Source: Pocillopora verrucosa
Lineage: Eukaryota; Cnidaria; Anthozoa; Scleractinia; Pocilloporidae
Assembly (NCBI RefSeq): GCF_036669915.1
Contig: NC_089313.1
Span: forward strand, 10,556,011-10,620,010
DNA length: 64,000 nucleotides
Reading direction: 5' to 3'
The position numbers were made by a program, and so were the translations under genes. Position 1 is the stretch's first letter; the number at the start of each line of letters is the position of its first letter. The notes beneath the pieces were generated by a model, which saw nothing but the letters and a program-made list of their open reading frames with translations, did not search any database and was not told the origin of the DNA. Positions 1 through 21,463 of this stretch are shown piece after piece.

Positions 1-775
1 TTATGTCATTTTATCAAATAAAGTCATAGCAATGCATAAAAATATGCTACAGTATTTCATTGTAGTACACAGAAGAAATATAGAGCAACAAGATGGCAGC
101 ACTGATCAATCCAAACTTTGATTTTTTTTTTATTTTTTTAGGAAATGAAAGTGGTCACAATGAACACTTTAATGGTTTCACTTGTGTTTTTTTTGTCTTT
201 TGCATATTCCTCGTGCAATTGATTTGATGCTCAAATAGGGCTGTAGGATGTATTTTGCAAACTTTAATTAATTAAAAACACTAAAAATTGAAAGAAAAAA
301 TCCCTTATCTGATGGTTTAAGGTATAATACTTCACAATGTTTCACTCATTGCCCTTATTTTTCTCTTGCCTCTTCAGGGCTTGGAAAATACCATGAAACT
401 TTCAAACTATCTGTGCTAATTATATGTTAAACCATCGAATAGGTGGATATGAATAATGGTTTTAATTGTCACTGATATCTGTTATGTTCGTGTATAATTA
501 GTTATAATTTTACTTATGTTGTTATTCACATAACAATATGTATTATTCATTTCTGAGTAAAGAATATTTTCTCAAAAAAGTGTGATTGCCAGAGTACCAT
601 TTACTTCATTTTAAAGTCTTCTTCATCTTTTATAAAAATTCAAGATACTGTGTTACACATGTATAATTGTTCAAAGGCTATCAGTAAGGACAAATATCAT
701 TATGATAAAACACTGATTAAAATCTGATTTCAAACATTTCCACAAATCTTTAATTATTTCATACATTTTCTTTAG
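1..775. other. Intron sequence upstream of first visible STYXL1 exon
   Basis: This stretch is AT-rich with no recognisable coding exon. The exon that starts at 776 begins in phase (two bases completing a Gly codon), so this is most likely the end of an intron of the STYXL1-like gene whose 5' exons lie off the left edge. A poly-T tract followed by AG near 123-142 looks like a splice acceptor, but the sequence after it does not read as this protein. Confidence 0.6.
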
Positions 776-3700
776 GTGGATATGAAGACTTTTCAGCACT
801 GTACCCATTCTTACGAACACAGAAGATCATATACATGGCAAGGGTAAGTTTGATTAATGACTTTACAGCCACTTAAGAAACAATTTCTTCCATCTACCTT
901 GGCTAGAAGAAGTACCCCTCTTAAATTCTTACATCAGAATATACTTATGCAGTTCAATGGGGTTGTGTGTGTGTATCAATTATTGATCCTGAGACAGTGA
1001 AGGTGTAGTACAAACTGATGAAAATTCTGGGCTCCCACCTCACTGACCTAGGTTTGATTCTATTGTGTTTAAGTAAATATATATTTATACTGCTACTTAC
1101 ATAACATTATGTGATGAAAGGTGATCACAATAAACTCTTCACATGTTAACAATTTACATAATCAGTACTTAAAGTTTGGGGTCAATTGGTATTTGCAATC
1201 AACAAAACAGATTTCTGTCCATAAGTGTTAGATGTGAGTTGAAGTTGCTGTTGCTTCTTGTTGTTGCCCTGAGGAGTTTTTCTCCAGCTTTGTAAGTTAC
1301 AGTTTGATCTACAAAATAGTAGATGATGGGTCACTGCTAAAATGCTACATATATCTAGTACTTCTTTACTTTATATAGTCATTTGGTAACCTAACATTAT
1401 AGAAAACTGGAACTCATAGACAAGTGTATCACAGCATTAGGAGAGTTTATGCATAGTAGAAGTGCCCTGTCTGTCACTTTCCAAGGACAACTACAACAAC
1501 ACCTTTATTCAATTTAGCAAATACTAACCTACTAAAAAGTTTGGATTAAACACAAAGCAACAAGCTACTCCTAGGAACTGACCATGGAAAGCTGGTTTAC
1601 TTACTTAGAACAGACTTCTCTAAACAGAATTGGCACCTCACAGAGCATTCATTCATGACATTATGTGCTGATCAAGTAGAAACTTCAATATCTGCTCCCC
1701 CCCCCCCTGCCGCCTTGGTAACTCACAGGCATTTGACTGCATCTGTGTAGGGGGTTGGGGAATTTGAACTTTGCCTGGCTGGGTGGAGAATTTAAACCAG
1801 AAGTGTCAAATGTTTTCAGAAGAATAGAGTCAAGTACTTTTCTCTTTACATATGTGGATAGCAAAGGGGAGTCCTGATCCCAGTCATGCACATATTTAGA
1901 AAAATTCACTCATCAGGTATGCTTTAAACACCATTTCAGGTGTCAAGAATTTAAGAGGGAAAACTTCAATCACTCCTCTTGTGTATAAGGTTTCAAGAAA
2001 ATATTGAGGTTTTCACTAAATGAAAGAAAAAATTCATGGGTAACATATACTTTGGGAGGCAAATCAGGACTCATGCTGGTTCATTAAGTCATGAATCATG
2101 CTCACTTTTCTTTAAAATTTACATGTCACATATTGATTTTGGCCTTGATCATTCGCTAGTGATCCAATGTTCCTTATGGATTAAAGCTTAAACTGAGTAA
2201 CTTAAGTTAATAGTCGTCATTTCAACAAATTGAACAAGACACACAGGGAGTAGCGGCTTGTATAGCCGCTGGTTTTGTGTGAGCTTTAAAGTGTAAGCCA
2301 CATTGTCATGGACAGAAAGTGGAAAGCAAAGGCATAAGGGGTTTGAGAGGGGAAATAGAAATCCCCCATAATTTCATTATAGGCAGTTTACTTCACTTGC
2401 ACGCTTCATCTCTAATCACTTTGCAAACAGCTGCCTATGCACACTACTCAGTTTGTTGGGACTCATTAGGCACTTTCGCCAAAAATCCTTTTTAGGACTG
2501 ATATCATTTGGATGATCAGACTACGCAATCATTATTATAATTGTTACTTTGGGTTTTCTAGAAAGTAATGATGGAACTGTAGATCAAGAGCATGTGGGTA
2601 GGAAAGTTTGTGGAAAGTTTGTGGAAAGTTTGTGGGAAGGATTATTAAAAATTTTAACAGGTATATTAGATTGAGGATAAAGAAACTTAAGTTTCTTGCT
2701 AACACTGTATTCTGTACTATTTTTAGGAACTGGATGTGATTGATACATATCCAGTGGAGGTTATACCAGGCTTTTTATATCTATCAACATTCCAACAATC
2801 CCAAGACAAAAAAATTATCAAGGATCTCAAAGTGAAGGCAAATGTGATTGTGGCAAAAGAAACTGATACAATGTAAGTATACATATGATGCAATGGCCCA
2901 CGACAAGCATAAAATTAATGTGGTTTTAAATGAGAGCTGTACAAGTGATTCAGATTTAGAATAATCTCTCACTATTTTCATCAACTCTGCATTATTATCC
3001 CAAAGCTATGTACAGTAAGAGGAATTAGCTTAGTCTCCAAATGATTTATTACTTATAAATTTATGAGGTTTTTTTTTAACTTACATAGGGCGGGCTAGGC
3101 ACCTCATCATTTTGATTGGTTTGTTTAAAGGTGCTTAAAATGGACTGGATTGTTCCATGTAACGTATGTTTTACGTTTGTAGAAATACAGTGTACATGCT
3201 CGTGACCTTTCTGATGGCTGCAAAGTAAAACAGTGACATGTAAATGACTTTTGTTCATTGAATGATAAAACAGTTTTCAGAGAATATCTTTTAGTTTGAA
3301 TAATCCTATCAAGCCAACCAAACTACAAATGTAAATAATGTGAACAAAAAATACCAACTGTAAGCTTTCATGAGCAAAATCTGTAGAACATTGATATAGC
3401 AGAGTAGCTTGAAGCTCAGCATCCTGTCAAATTCTGTGATGAAGAGAAAAGGAGCAAAATTTGACACTTGTCTCGTTAAAAGAAAGCCACTCAATACTAT
3501 GTCCTCTTAATTACCAAAATTTCACTCGAGATCTCAATGAATCATCACCAATTCAAAAGCTTCTTAATATATCAGTGTGATTTAACGTCTCACATCTCAC
3601 CAGTAGACCCCGTTATTTTGTTGTTTGTTACCTTACTACAGATCATGTTATCAAGGAATCATTTCCTTTGTGAACTGGTCATTTAAGTCATGCTTTGATG

Positions 3701-6700
3701 CATCCTTGACTTCCATCAAGAGAGAGCGTCAAACCACTCAGGGGGTATGAAGTGATAGGAAAATAGGATACGCCTCCAAAATGGTCCACCTCTAATTTTT
3801 CATATAAACAGTTCCAGCTGTTCAAGCTAATAAAGAGATAGGTATATTTTTCTTCAGTTTCCTACTTCTCTGGCGAAAAATGAAGGCTCGTTTAGACTAT
3901 CATGAGAAGAAAAAATTGATGTGTATGATTTTAAAATCTTGGTACGATTTCAAGTGGCCACTTATCTCTCGAGGTTTTCCTTCATGAGGTCAAGACTGAG
4001 GAACGAATCGATGCAGTAACATTTTCGTTTTGATGACGAAAATATTGTTATCAAGATACTTTTGTGGTTTCGTCTGATAGCTCGACATTCAGTGTAAGTA
4101 GAGCAGACTCTGGGGAAGATATTAAGTTATATCTCACTCATCACCCTTAACACTTTAGAAAAATCCTTCAAATTGCAATTTTTAAAAGGCCAACCATTAA
4201 CTTCATTCAGTGACACGTCTAAATGGATAGCAAAGTTCTGTATGTCTATGTTTTTCATAATATCGTTAGCTCTCCTCCATTACAATACAGTTTTCAAGAT
4301 GATATCGTTTGCTCTCTCCGTTTTCCGTCATTATTCTCGACTTGCTTTGCAGACTGTACACAATGTTAAAAAAGCTTGACAAGTCATTTAACACAAGTTA
4401 AAAAAATTCCAAAAAGAATCCAAATTTAACTAATGGTCTAGATTTTTCGAATTTATAGTTACAACAAGAACGCCCCAGCTTTCTTCTTGAATCTGGTTAA
4501 ATTGCTCTGCTTTAAACGTTTATTAACGCTGTTCTCAGTAATGATGAAGCGCGAGTATCTTTCTGTAACTAACTTACACTGTTCTCATTTCAGTAGAGGT
4601 AACACACAACATCAATGGGTTATAAGGCCGTTATTTTTCATGCTAATTAACCAATTTTTTCGCATAAAAGACTGGGAAAAATACAGAGAAAGAATCAGGA
4701 TGTTTTGTTATTTTTTTCTTCGGCGTAGTTTCGCTGTTCTTAGTTAAAAACGAATTTCAGGGTATCATCCAAGTATCATGGGCAGAGTGTGACTTTCAGC
4801 AGGTAATGAGTTACTTTTTCAGGTCCGAGAAAATTGTTTTGAGAAGACACACAGTTTATTAAGAATTTCGATAACTTTATTCATCGAAGTCAGAGAAAAA
4901 TAACAGGCCCGGAGTTTCTATAATTTGTCATTCATTATCCTCAAACTCATTAATAATTCATGCTGAGAAAACAAAGGAATTACAACCGTTAAGGAGGTTT
5001 GGATATGTGATATTAATCATCATAAAATTTGGTGAACTTTTGCTTTGATTTTCTCCAAGAATTATCAATGGTTTGGGAAGCTATATCAAACATTCGAAAG
5101 GGTGTTTCGTCCGATATCCAAACACTTTGAAGTTGGTTAAAAAAAACTAGGCTGCACCTCGTTTTTTCAACCACTTCTCGGTGTTTAGATATCGGATGAA
5201 ACATTCTTCCTCGTGTTTGATATATTACTTCAAATTAAGTAAATTGACGGGGCGTTATCTGGCGTTTTTGTTCGTCTAATGATCACGGCTTCAATTTTAA
5301 TGCAACGCAGAAAAAAAAGGCAAGAGGACAAAAACTCACCGACACAAGCGAGCTTACAAACAAATTGCAGCGCTCTTTCTAATTAAGAGAGAGTACTTTT
5401 GACGGATGTGTTGTGGCAACCAAGTAAAAAAGGCAAGAGGACAAAAACTCATAGACAGAGGCGAGCTTGGAAACAAATTACAGCGCTCTTTCTAATTAAG
5501 GTAGAGTATTTTTGACGGATGTGTTTGGGCGTGACGTTTTAGAACTGAGAGCCCTTGCCGATGCCACTTCCTGCTTGGACACGAATGTTCATTGAGCATG
5601 ATAGGAATCAAAATATATGTAAATGTAATGCTAGAGTTGGGAAAAAATGATCGTGGTAATTCAAAGACTTATCATTTAACCTAATTGGAAAGTATTCACC
5701 AAAATTGAACGACGCTGGCCTCTATTGCAATACAATTTTCAAGATATTCATAAGCATCATCATTAGCAGACCTTATTTGAAGCATTCATCAGAATTATAA
5801 ATAAATTTGGGATCCTGGGTAAGATGATAAACTACATTCAATAGGGATTCGGTATTCGGTTTTATTATGGGTGAAATATATCTTTCTGTAACGACAACTA
5901 AAAATAGTTTTGACCGACGAGGACCACCAGACCCGTTTGTTGGCAGCTCTAAACACTGTCTTTGCCTTGGTTCTGTCACAGATCGTTTGAATTTCACCCA
6001 ATCGCTAATTCAATTAAAAAACTTGCTACTGTTTAAGTTTTGTACCTCCGCCTTGAAAAGTATGAAAGGCTCAGTTCCGCTCGATCTGCAGGTTAAGTGA
6101 AAGGGAATCTGGCAGAAATCACTGAACATCATTTCATAGAAGCAGGAGTATCTGCTTGTATTAAATGATGCTCCGAAACCATCAACAAATCATTCTTTAC
6201 CCGAGATGATAATATCTTTTCCCTGAACGAATCGATCTAAATTAACCTCTGCAAGGCTAATTCAAGGGACTTCTTTTATTTGCTTAACGACAAGACTCAC
6301 TCCGAGGAACAAACGGGCCCTAAACGTGGGAGTGGAAACTCTCGTTGAAGAAACACAAATGGACTAAGATCTTTAAATCAATAAAAAAACGTTTGTTAGG
6401 AAACTAAACTGAAAGATTTTCAATTTAAGTTCACTCATAGAACGATAGAAATTAAGAAAGAACTGTTCAGATTTGGTATTAAAGCGGATAATGAGTATTT
6501 AAACTTCGGAAATAAATATTCAATTGAGCACTCTTTTATCGCATGTAAGTTTATTAAACTGTTTACCCAAAAGGTACTGAACTTGTTCAACCACGTGAAT
6601 TCTTGCCAAAACTCTCCTACCATTGGGGAGACCTTGTTCGGTACTACTGCAAGCTCTTACAACACAACAATAATTCGAAAACTCACTGAACTACACCACC

Positions 6701-8635
6701 TTATTCATACGCCATTACATTTATTCAAGCAAGTCAAATTTCCTGGCCATCTCCATTCAAGAGTTTATTAGTAAGCTACTCTTTAAATACAGTCTTGAAA
6801 ATTTGTCTTAATTCAATGTTTTATCGAGAATTACTCCTCTCTCCTTAAAGTAGCATATTTCCCAACCCCACCCCATAGCGGAAGTCATTGTCACAGTCCA
6901 TTCTTACTATAACTTTCGCTCAGTTTCTGATTTCATGAAATAGCACTAAAACAACCTTGATGAGAAATCTTATTTCAATGACACTACAGTGACAATGAAT
7001 ATTATCAAGGGATGTGGGTCATCTATTACTTAGCGTTACCTTAAGCCCTTCATAACAAAGTTTCAACTTGAGATTAAAAAAATCGTTGGCAAAATTCGAA
7101 TTGTTTTTGGTGCAGTTTTGAGAATTGACATTTGCGGTTTTCTTTATCTGTTTTGTTGTTCTTTTCTGGCATTCTTGGCTGTAGTTTTGATCCTGAAAGA
7201 ACAACACTTGGCAAAGATGAGAAGAGGATCAAACATATTCTTACTTTACCAGTTAATGACAGTGGCACAGACGATATTTATTCTCAATTGACAGACGTCG
7301 TGAGTTTCATTGGTAAGAACTTGAGATAGGATGTAATACAGTATTTCTTACAGCATGTTACTGACTTATGGTCGGAAGTAACTTAACACAGCTTTGAACT
7401 TGCCGGATACGCAATCCCCTTATGGGTATCAGTAAAATATCCGTCTGGCTATGTGTCTCCCAGCGGATTGTGATTTTGAGACAAGGAACGTCTCGTAGAA
7501 CGGGTTAGATAGCTATTCAGCGCTACATGATCACGGAGTAAAACGGGAATGTTATGGCACATATCATTAGAAATAACAGCTGCGGTTACAGCAAGGAAAT
7601 AAGAAATAAGCCATTTCACAAACAGCAAATTTGAAACAGTTGCACTATAACTTTTACCTCTAGAACGGGATGTCATATTCATTGCAAAAGTTCAAGGGTA
7701 ATTCCAATTTGTAGAATACGGCGGCAATGCTTATCCCCCTATAAGGGACGTACTCCTTATCTTGTTATTTTGTTTAGATGACCATGACAACAAAGACGGA
7801 AGAACTGTTCTACTAACTTCAACCCTAGGCATAAGTCGAAGTGCCACGGTAGCAATAGCCTATTACATGTGGAATAAAAAAGTTTCCTTAAAGGTGAGTA
7901 GTGAAGGAACACAGAACACAGCTATCATGTCATTAGGTATCATTAAGGTTACCTGAGATCGCATTCAAAGGGGCGGTGTGACAAGGAGACACAAGCAAAA
8001 ATGAGCGCAATTGTTCATCATTCGTCTGCAGTATTTCGTAAAAAGGGTTAGACTGGAGGCAGTCTGTTTTTCCTCTAGTCACGGAAGTAGCCATGGGTAA
8101 GAAGGAGTTGGATGGTGAAGATGCTTGGGCGAGACAGGGACGAGAAAGGGTTTGTCTCGGGTTAGTTTTCAACGACCTGGAGATTAACGGTCAGCTGCCC
8201 CATTTAGGGCAGGAAGCCAAATCCGCGTGCACTAAAAACTGAAAAAAAATTAATCATGCTTGCCATTATGAAAGAGGTCTATATACGCTCACGAACAGAA
8301 GCATTGGACCGTGTATAACAAGCAGTTGAGTGCTGCAATATATATCGTGTAGAAATCCACGCGTTCAAGATAAGTTTACAAAAAAATTAGGCTATTTCTA
8401 TGACAAGCCATCATTGTCAGAGTTAGGTGCACCAATTTGGTGAACTATATTTATTGTTCACGTAATCAGCAAGCTAAAAATGTACTCTAATTTTTACCTT
8501 TAGGATGCTTACAACCATCTGAAGAAATGCAGAGAAAATATGCAGCCAACGCGAGGATTTATTGAACAGCTGTCCCGTTGGGAAGAAAAGATGTTTGGTT
8601 CTAAAGTCACAGACGTTACTGAACCCGAATATTAG
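776..8635 (+). CDS. STYXL1: STYXL1-like pseudophosphatase (MK-STYX family), 3' portion
   Basis: Five terminal exons: 776-843, 2727-2872, 7185-7312, 7778-7893 and 8504-8635 (TAG). All junctions are GT-AG and phases agree. They encode about 195 residues. The first reads GYEDFSALYPFLRTQKIIYM, the end of the rhodanese-like domain. The rest is a dual-specificity-phosphatase fold with LDVIDTYPVEVIPGFLYL, the loop LPVNDSG and the C-terminal PTRGFIEQLSRWEEKMFG, close to vertebrate STYXL1 in order and spacing. In the signature loop the His-Cys pair is replaced: TSTLGISRSAT, so Ser stands at the Cys position while the Arg is kept. Human MK-STYX carries Phe-Ser there, so this is a catalytically dead phosphatase by family knowledge; the human protein is linked to stress-granule and mitochondrial-apoptosis control. 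The 4.3-kb intron at 2873-7184 holds hairpin and tandem repeats. The rhodanese N-terminus is outside the window. Confidence 0.9.
2601..2636. repeat. 11-bp tandem repeat, three copies
   Basis: Three head-to-tail copies of GGAAAGTTTGT lie in the STYXL1 intron, about 90 bp before the exon at 2727. It is a simple short array with no sign of function. Confidence 0.85.
5076..5228. repeat. Inverted-repeat (MITE-like) element in STYXL1 intron
   Basis: Two arms of about 70 bp (roughly 5076-5148 and 5160-5228) are imperfect reverse complements of one another, separated by about a dozen bases. The core TTTCGTCCGATATCCAAACA of the left arm matches the reverse complement of the right arm with two differences. 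The strand can fold into one long hairpin. The structure suggests a non-autonomous DNA transposon, but no clear target-site duplication was found and no transposase is present. Confidence 0.7.
5311..5527. repeat. 113-bp tandem duplication in STYXL1 intron
   Basis: Two adjacent units share GGCAAGAGGACAAAAACTCA near their start (5319 and 5432), then a common CAGCGCTCTTTCTAATTAAG, and both end with TTTTGACGGATGTGTT. The offset of 113 bp is constant from the start of the unit (5319/5432) to its end (5401/5514), so this is one clean duplication with a few substitutions. No coding potential was seen. Confidence 0.85.
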
Positions 8636-8872
8636 TCAAAAAAAAAAAAAAACCGAAGAGAAAAAACTGTCAGACCGTTTGAATCTTTTATCCCTTTGGT
8701 GCTTATGGTCTTGACAGTTTGTAATGTTTGCAGTGCGATTTTTATTTGTTTCATTGGCTGGTATCGTTCACCCAAATGTACTGACCTCTAGCGAAGGTCT
8801 AAGCTTTTCGGGAATGCCTCCGTGGCAATAGAAGTTTAGTATCCCAAAGTCACAATCACAGGCTTTTCTTTC

Positions 8873-8878
8873 AATAAA
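8873..8878 (+). other. Polyadenylation signal AATAAA, STYXL1
   Basis: Canonical AATAAA 238 bases after the STYXL1 stop codon, the first such hexamer downstream on this strand. A T-rich stretch follows within 20 bases, as expected of a cleavage region. Confidence 0.65.
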
Positions 8879-9900
8879 TACAACTGTTTATTTATTCCGT
8901 CACACCTTTTCCTTTCTAAGGAGAAAAGACTTCCTCAAAAGCGACATGCACGACGTCCGGGCCCAGTCTCCGACAAGCCATTTTGTCACACTTTTGTTTT
9001 GAGAGTGTTTTTACACTACATTTTCACTCTTGCTGAGCGGACAAATCTTGCAATGCCTCACTGTCCAAAAGGTGTCATCTGCACACAAGCTAAGTGGCTC
9101 ATACTTTTGGAACGTGTTACGGTTTCCACATCAGTGAAAACATTACGATGAGCGTGGCCCAAACTTGTGATATCATAAGAATGTGTAAAACAGACACTCC
9201 AAATGACGTTCCAACACTAAACATAATGTGTTGATGGTTGATAAGGCAAGCCAAACTTAACCAAATATTTTTCGTACTTTAATTGTTCCTTCTTGACTTG
9301 TGATTGATCGAAGAAATTAACGAAAACGCTTCCTCGCTTACCCTTCAGCTATTCGATGAACGCACGTTGGTTATAAGATGCTCTTCAAATTAGATTTAGA
9401 AAGTTCCCCTGAACCATTTTTAGGTGGTTTGGCTTGCGTAGTAGTCATTCTTTTGGCGTTCAAGTGCTAATCGATCATCGTATCCGCCAAATGGATTGGT
9501 AAGATAGAGGCAAGTGTGGAGCTGAAAAGCCAGTGAAGAGTGGAGGAAGAAATAATATTTTTTTTTCGTTGCCCAAACCCATCCCCCTTTACGAGTTCAT
9601 CAACTTCTTTACATCCTCTCTGGTATATACTTTTTACTCGCTAAAGCGCGTTTTTAGAATTTTTTTTTTTTAATTGGATGTAAGGTTTTTCTTTCCTCTT
9701 CACGTTTATCATCACTTGAATTTTTTTCCTTGAGGGAGCTTTGCAAACTTGTGGGTCTTACAACAGCAAAGTTTACTCTTAAATATACCCCAAAGTTGCA
9801 AAGTGATCAGTGGTGAGTGTTCTTCACGTTAGAATGTCCCCACACAGAGTGTAGCCTCCATCTCTGTGTGTATACCACACAACACACCTATATTCGCTAT

Positions 9901-9934
9901 GACAAAGAGCTGACGCTCGAAACGTCAGCTTCAG
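9901..9934. repeat. Fragment of GACGTTTCGAGCGTTAG-type hairpin repeat
   Basis: GACAAAGAGCTGACGCTCGA followed by AACGTCAGC matches the inner end of the right arm of the complete hairpin at 34562-34733 and the related single arm at 25401-25489. Only the tip of the element is recognisable here. The fragment is itself a short palindrome (CTGACG...CGTCAG). Confidence 0.55.
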
Positions 9935-10427
9935 AAACATCCCGCCTTGCGTATGAATGTTGAAACTGTTTGCCAATAGCCAGTGACTCAAACCGAAAGC
10001 TAGTCCGTAGGTTATAGAGTTACCTATTCCCTAATGATTCCTAGCTGACAATGCACAAGTGTGTCACGAGTAGACTCTAGAATTGGACGTTAGTCAAGAT
10101 TAATTGGAAGACCTTTGCGGGACTCCGAAACTTTTAGACAAGGAATTTCATGCTCAATACGCATTCATGATGTACATAGTAGCTCTACTCCGTAAGACTC
10201 CAGCTTGCTGATCAATAAACGGTGGTTGCGACTCAAACGTTTTGTGTCGGGCGAAAACTACTGCCGCACGAGAGTGTGACAAAGTTATGGGATGCCTGTG
10301 GCATTCTTTTGAATTTGTGAGGGGCTTGCAACCGAGGGCATGCGCAAAATTATTCTCGCCTCCGTGCTCCTCAGGATACGACGAATAGAGCCGGGGAAGG
10401 TTAACACAATTCTGTGACCACTTCACG

Positions 10428-19808
<9,381 letters not shown>

Positions 19809-21463
19809 TTGCGCTTCTTGGTGCACCGAAGAGTTTGGGCAGGAAATTGTATTGCGCGTTCCCTGTTGCATTAATAGTGTCTAACAATTTTCCAACATGC
19901 AGGAAGAATGTGCCAACTCTGTGTGATACTGTTCTGGATATAAGTGAATTAAAACAGTTGTTTTAGTACAAGTAGTTTTTGCCTCATGTTTTATGCTAAC
20001 AAGCTGAAATAAACTCTACTACGCTACTTGAAGTCGTTTTTGCGACAGTAAGCATGGGAAACCTTTGAGTAATAGTTTGCTAGGGTGGATAACCGTAAAA
20101 GAAGGAATTGTAAACCATGAATAGATCAAGGATGGTATGGAATGTACTTGATTGGCGCGGATTGTAAACGACGGATAATATTTTAAGATGCAAAAAGCGT
20201 GAAAAGTGCTTCTCGTAGGCGCTTCTGTATCTTTTTTCCAAGGGGAAGAGATTGGTAGACACAGGAGTACGATTATTTTCCGCCGTTGAACAAAGTCGTC
20301 CGAGTTTTAGCCTTCTCTGTTTCGTATTTGTTTTGAGCCTCTGCTTCAGCCAATTAATATGCAATTAGAAACAAAGAAACCACAGAAATGCACATAGTAA
20401 ATGCTTGATGTGGAGCGTGAGCGTGCCAGCATCGGTCTTTTCGGTAATAGCGGAAATTTTTACATCCGGTTGGGTGTCGAAGGTAAAGGAAGTACGAACT
20501 GTTCACTGATTAACACTAGGACAGCTATTGATTTCTGGAGATTTTTTCAAAAGCCTAGTTGTGGTGCCAAGCACAGCATTTTCTTCTAGTTGTATCCCTT
20601 ATGCTACTATTTACTTTCACTTTGAAACTCTTCATGATTCCTGACTGACTACTTGCGATGTAAACATATTCTCTCTCTTCTTACCATCGTCACGGTTTAA
20701 ACGTGTTCTGCTCCGATCGCCAAAGGGACTGTACATGTTAAAATCTCAAGAACCCCCACGGATTCAGTTGGCGAATAAAAAGAATGCGAAGGGAAACCTA
20801 TTCAGCACAGACTGCTAGATCCAAATCATCTCTGTGATGTGCATATGACTATGCCCACACTACGGCCCATACCACTTGCAGCATGTCTGTTTGCTTCCCT
20901 GACTTCTTTTTTCTTTTCATGATTTGATTCGATTAGCGCAATGTCAACCCTCCGAAATTCAAAGAGCGTCAACCTACAAACGCGATAACTCGAAACTATC
21001 TTTTTTTCCCTCTTTTGGTGATCGCCTTTAGCGTAAAAAAAATCCATTTTGGGAATCAATAAGAATCGATACGGAAAGCCCCGTTTGTAACTCGTTGCTT
21101 CATTTTGTCACTGTCACACCAGAGGAAATCACCAACTGGCACTATATACTTCCGTTATGGAGTGAGTCGTTGTTACCAGTACTCCTCCGAATCTCCTCAG
21201 AGTGTCCCTCCCCTGAGGAAGCGGAAATACACTCTGAAGCGAGGCATAGTAAATACGCAAGCGCGAACATGTGTGGTTTCCTTTCGTAGTTCAAAATGGA
21301 CATTGACAAACTGTTGGGTACGAGGTAGCTACCACGAAGGATTTACTTCACAAGCTTTTGTAATGACAGGACTATTCCGCGAGGTTAACTTCATACAGAA
21401 ATTAACCTCTTCTCAAGAAAGTTTCTGCGTGGTTTTCGACAACTGAAAACGCTTAGTTTTTAG
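19809..21463. other. MDH2 3' UTR and intergenic DNA / 4E-T 5' UTR
   Basis: The MDH2 3' UTR runs to an AATAAA at 20008. Beyond it no exon is recognised on either strand. A 113-codon open frame at 21105-21446 ends 17 bases before the 4E-T start codon, but its composition (Ser/Arg/Cys-rich, no family resemblance) does not look like a conserved protein; it most likely lies in the 4E-T leader or promoter. Confidence 0.55.
20008..20013 (+). other. Polyadenylation signal AATAAA, MDH2
   Basis: Canonical AATAAA exactly 200 bases after the MDH2 TGA, followed within 35 bases by a GT/T-rich stretch. Confidence 0.7.

Larger units (their letters stand above)
8636..10427. other. 3' UTR of STYXL1 and intergenic DNA before MDH2
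   Basis: A run of 15 A begins two bases after the STYXL1 stop, followed by non-coding sequence with a good polyadenylation signal at 8873. The remainder up to the MDH2 start has no exon I recognise on either strand. It contains a small repeat fragment at 9901-9934. The MDH2 promoter and 5' UTR must lie in the last few hundred bases, but no TATA box is evident. Confidence 0.6.

Noticed and set aside
21105..21446. 113-codon plus-strand frame just before the 4E-T start
   Set aside because: Its composition is not protein-like, it resembles no family, and it fits the leader or promoter of the 4E-T gene; it stops 17 bases before the true start.
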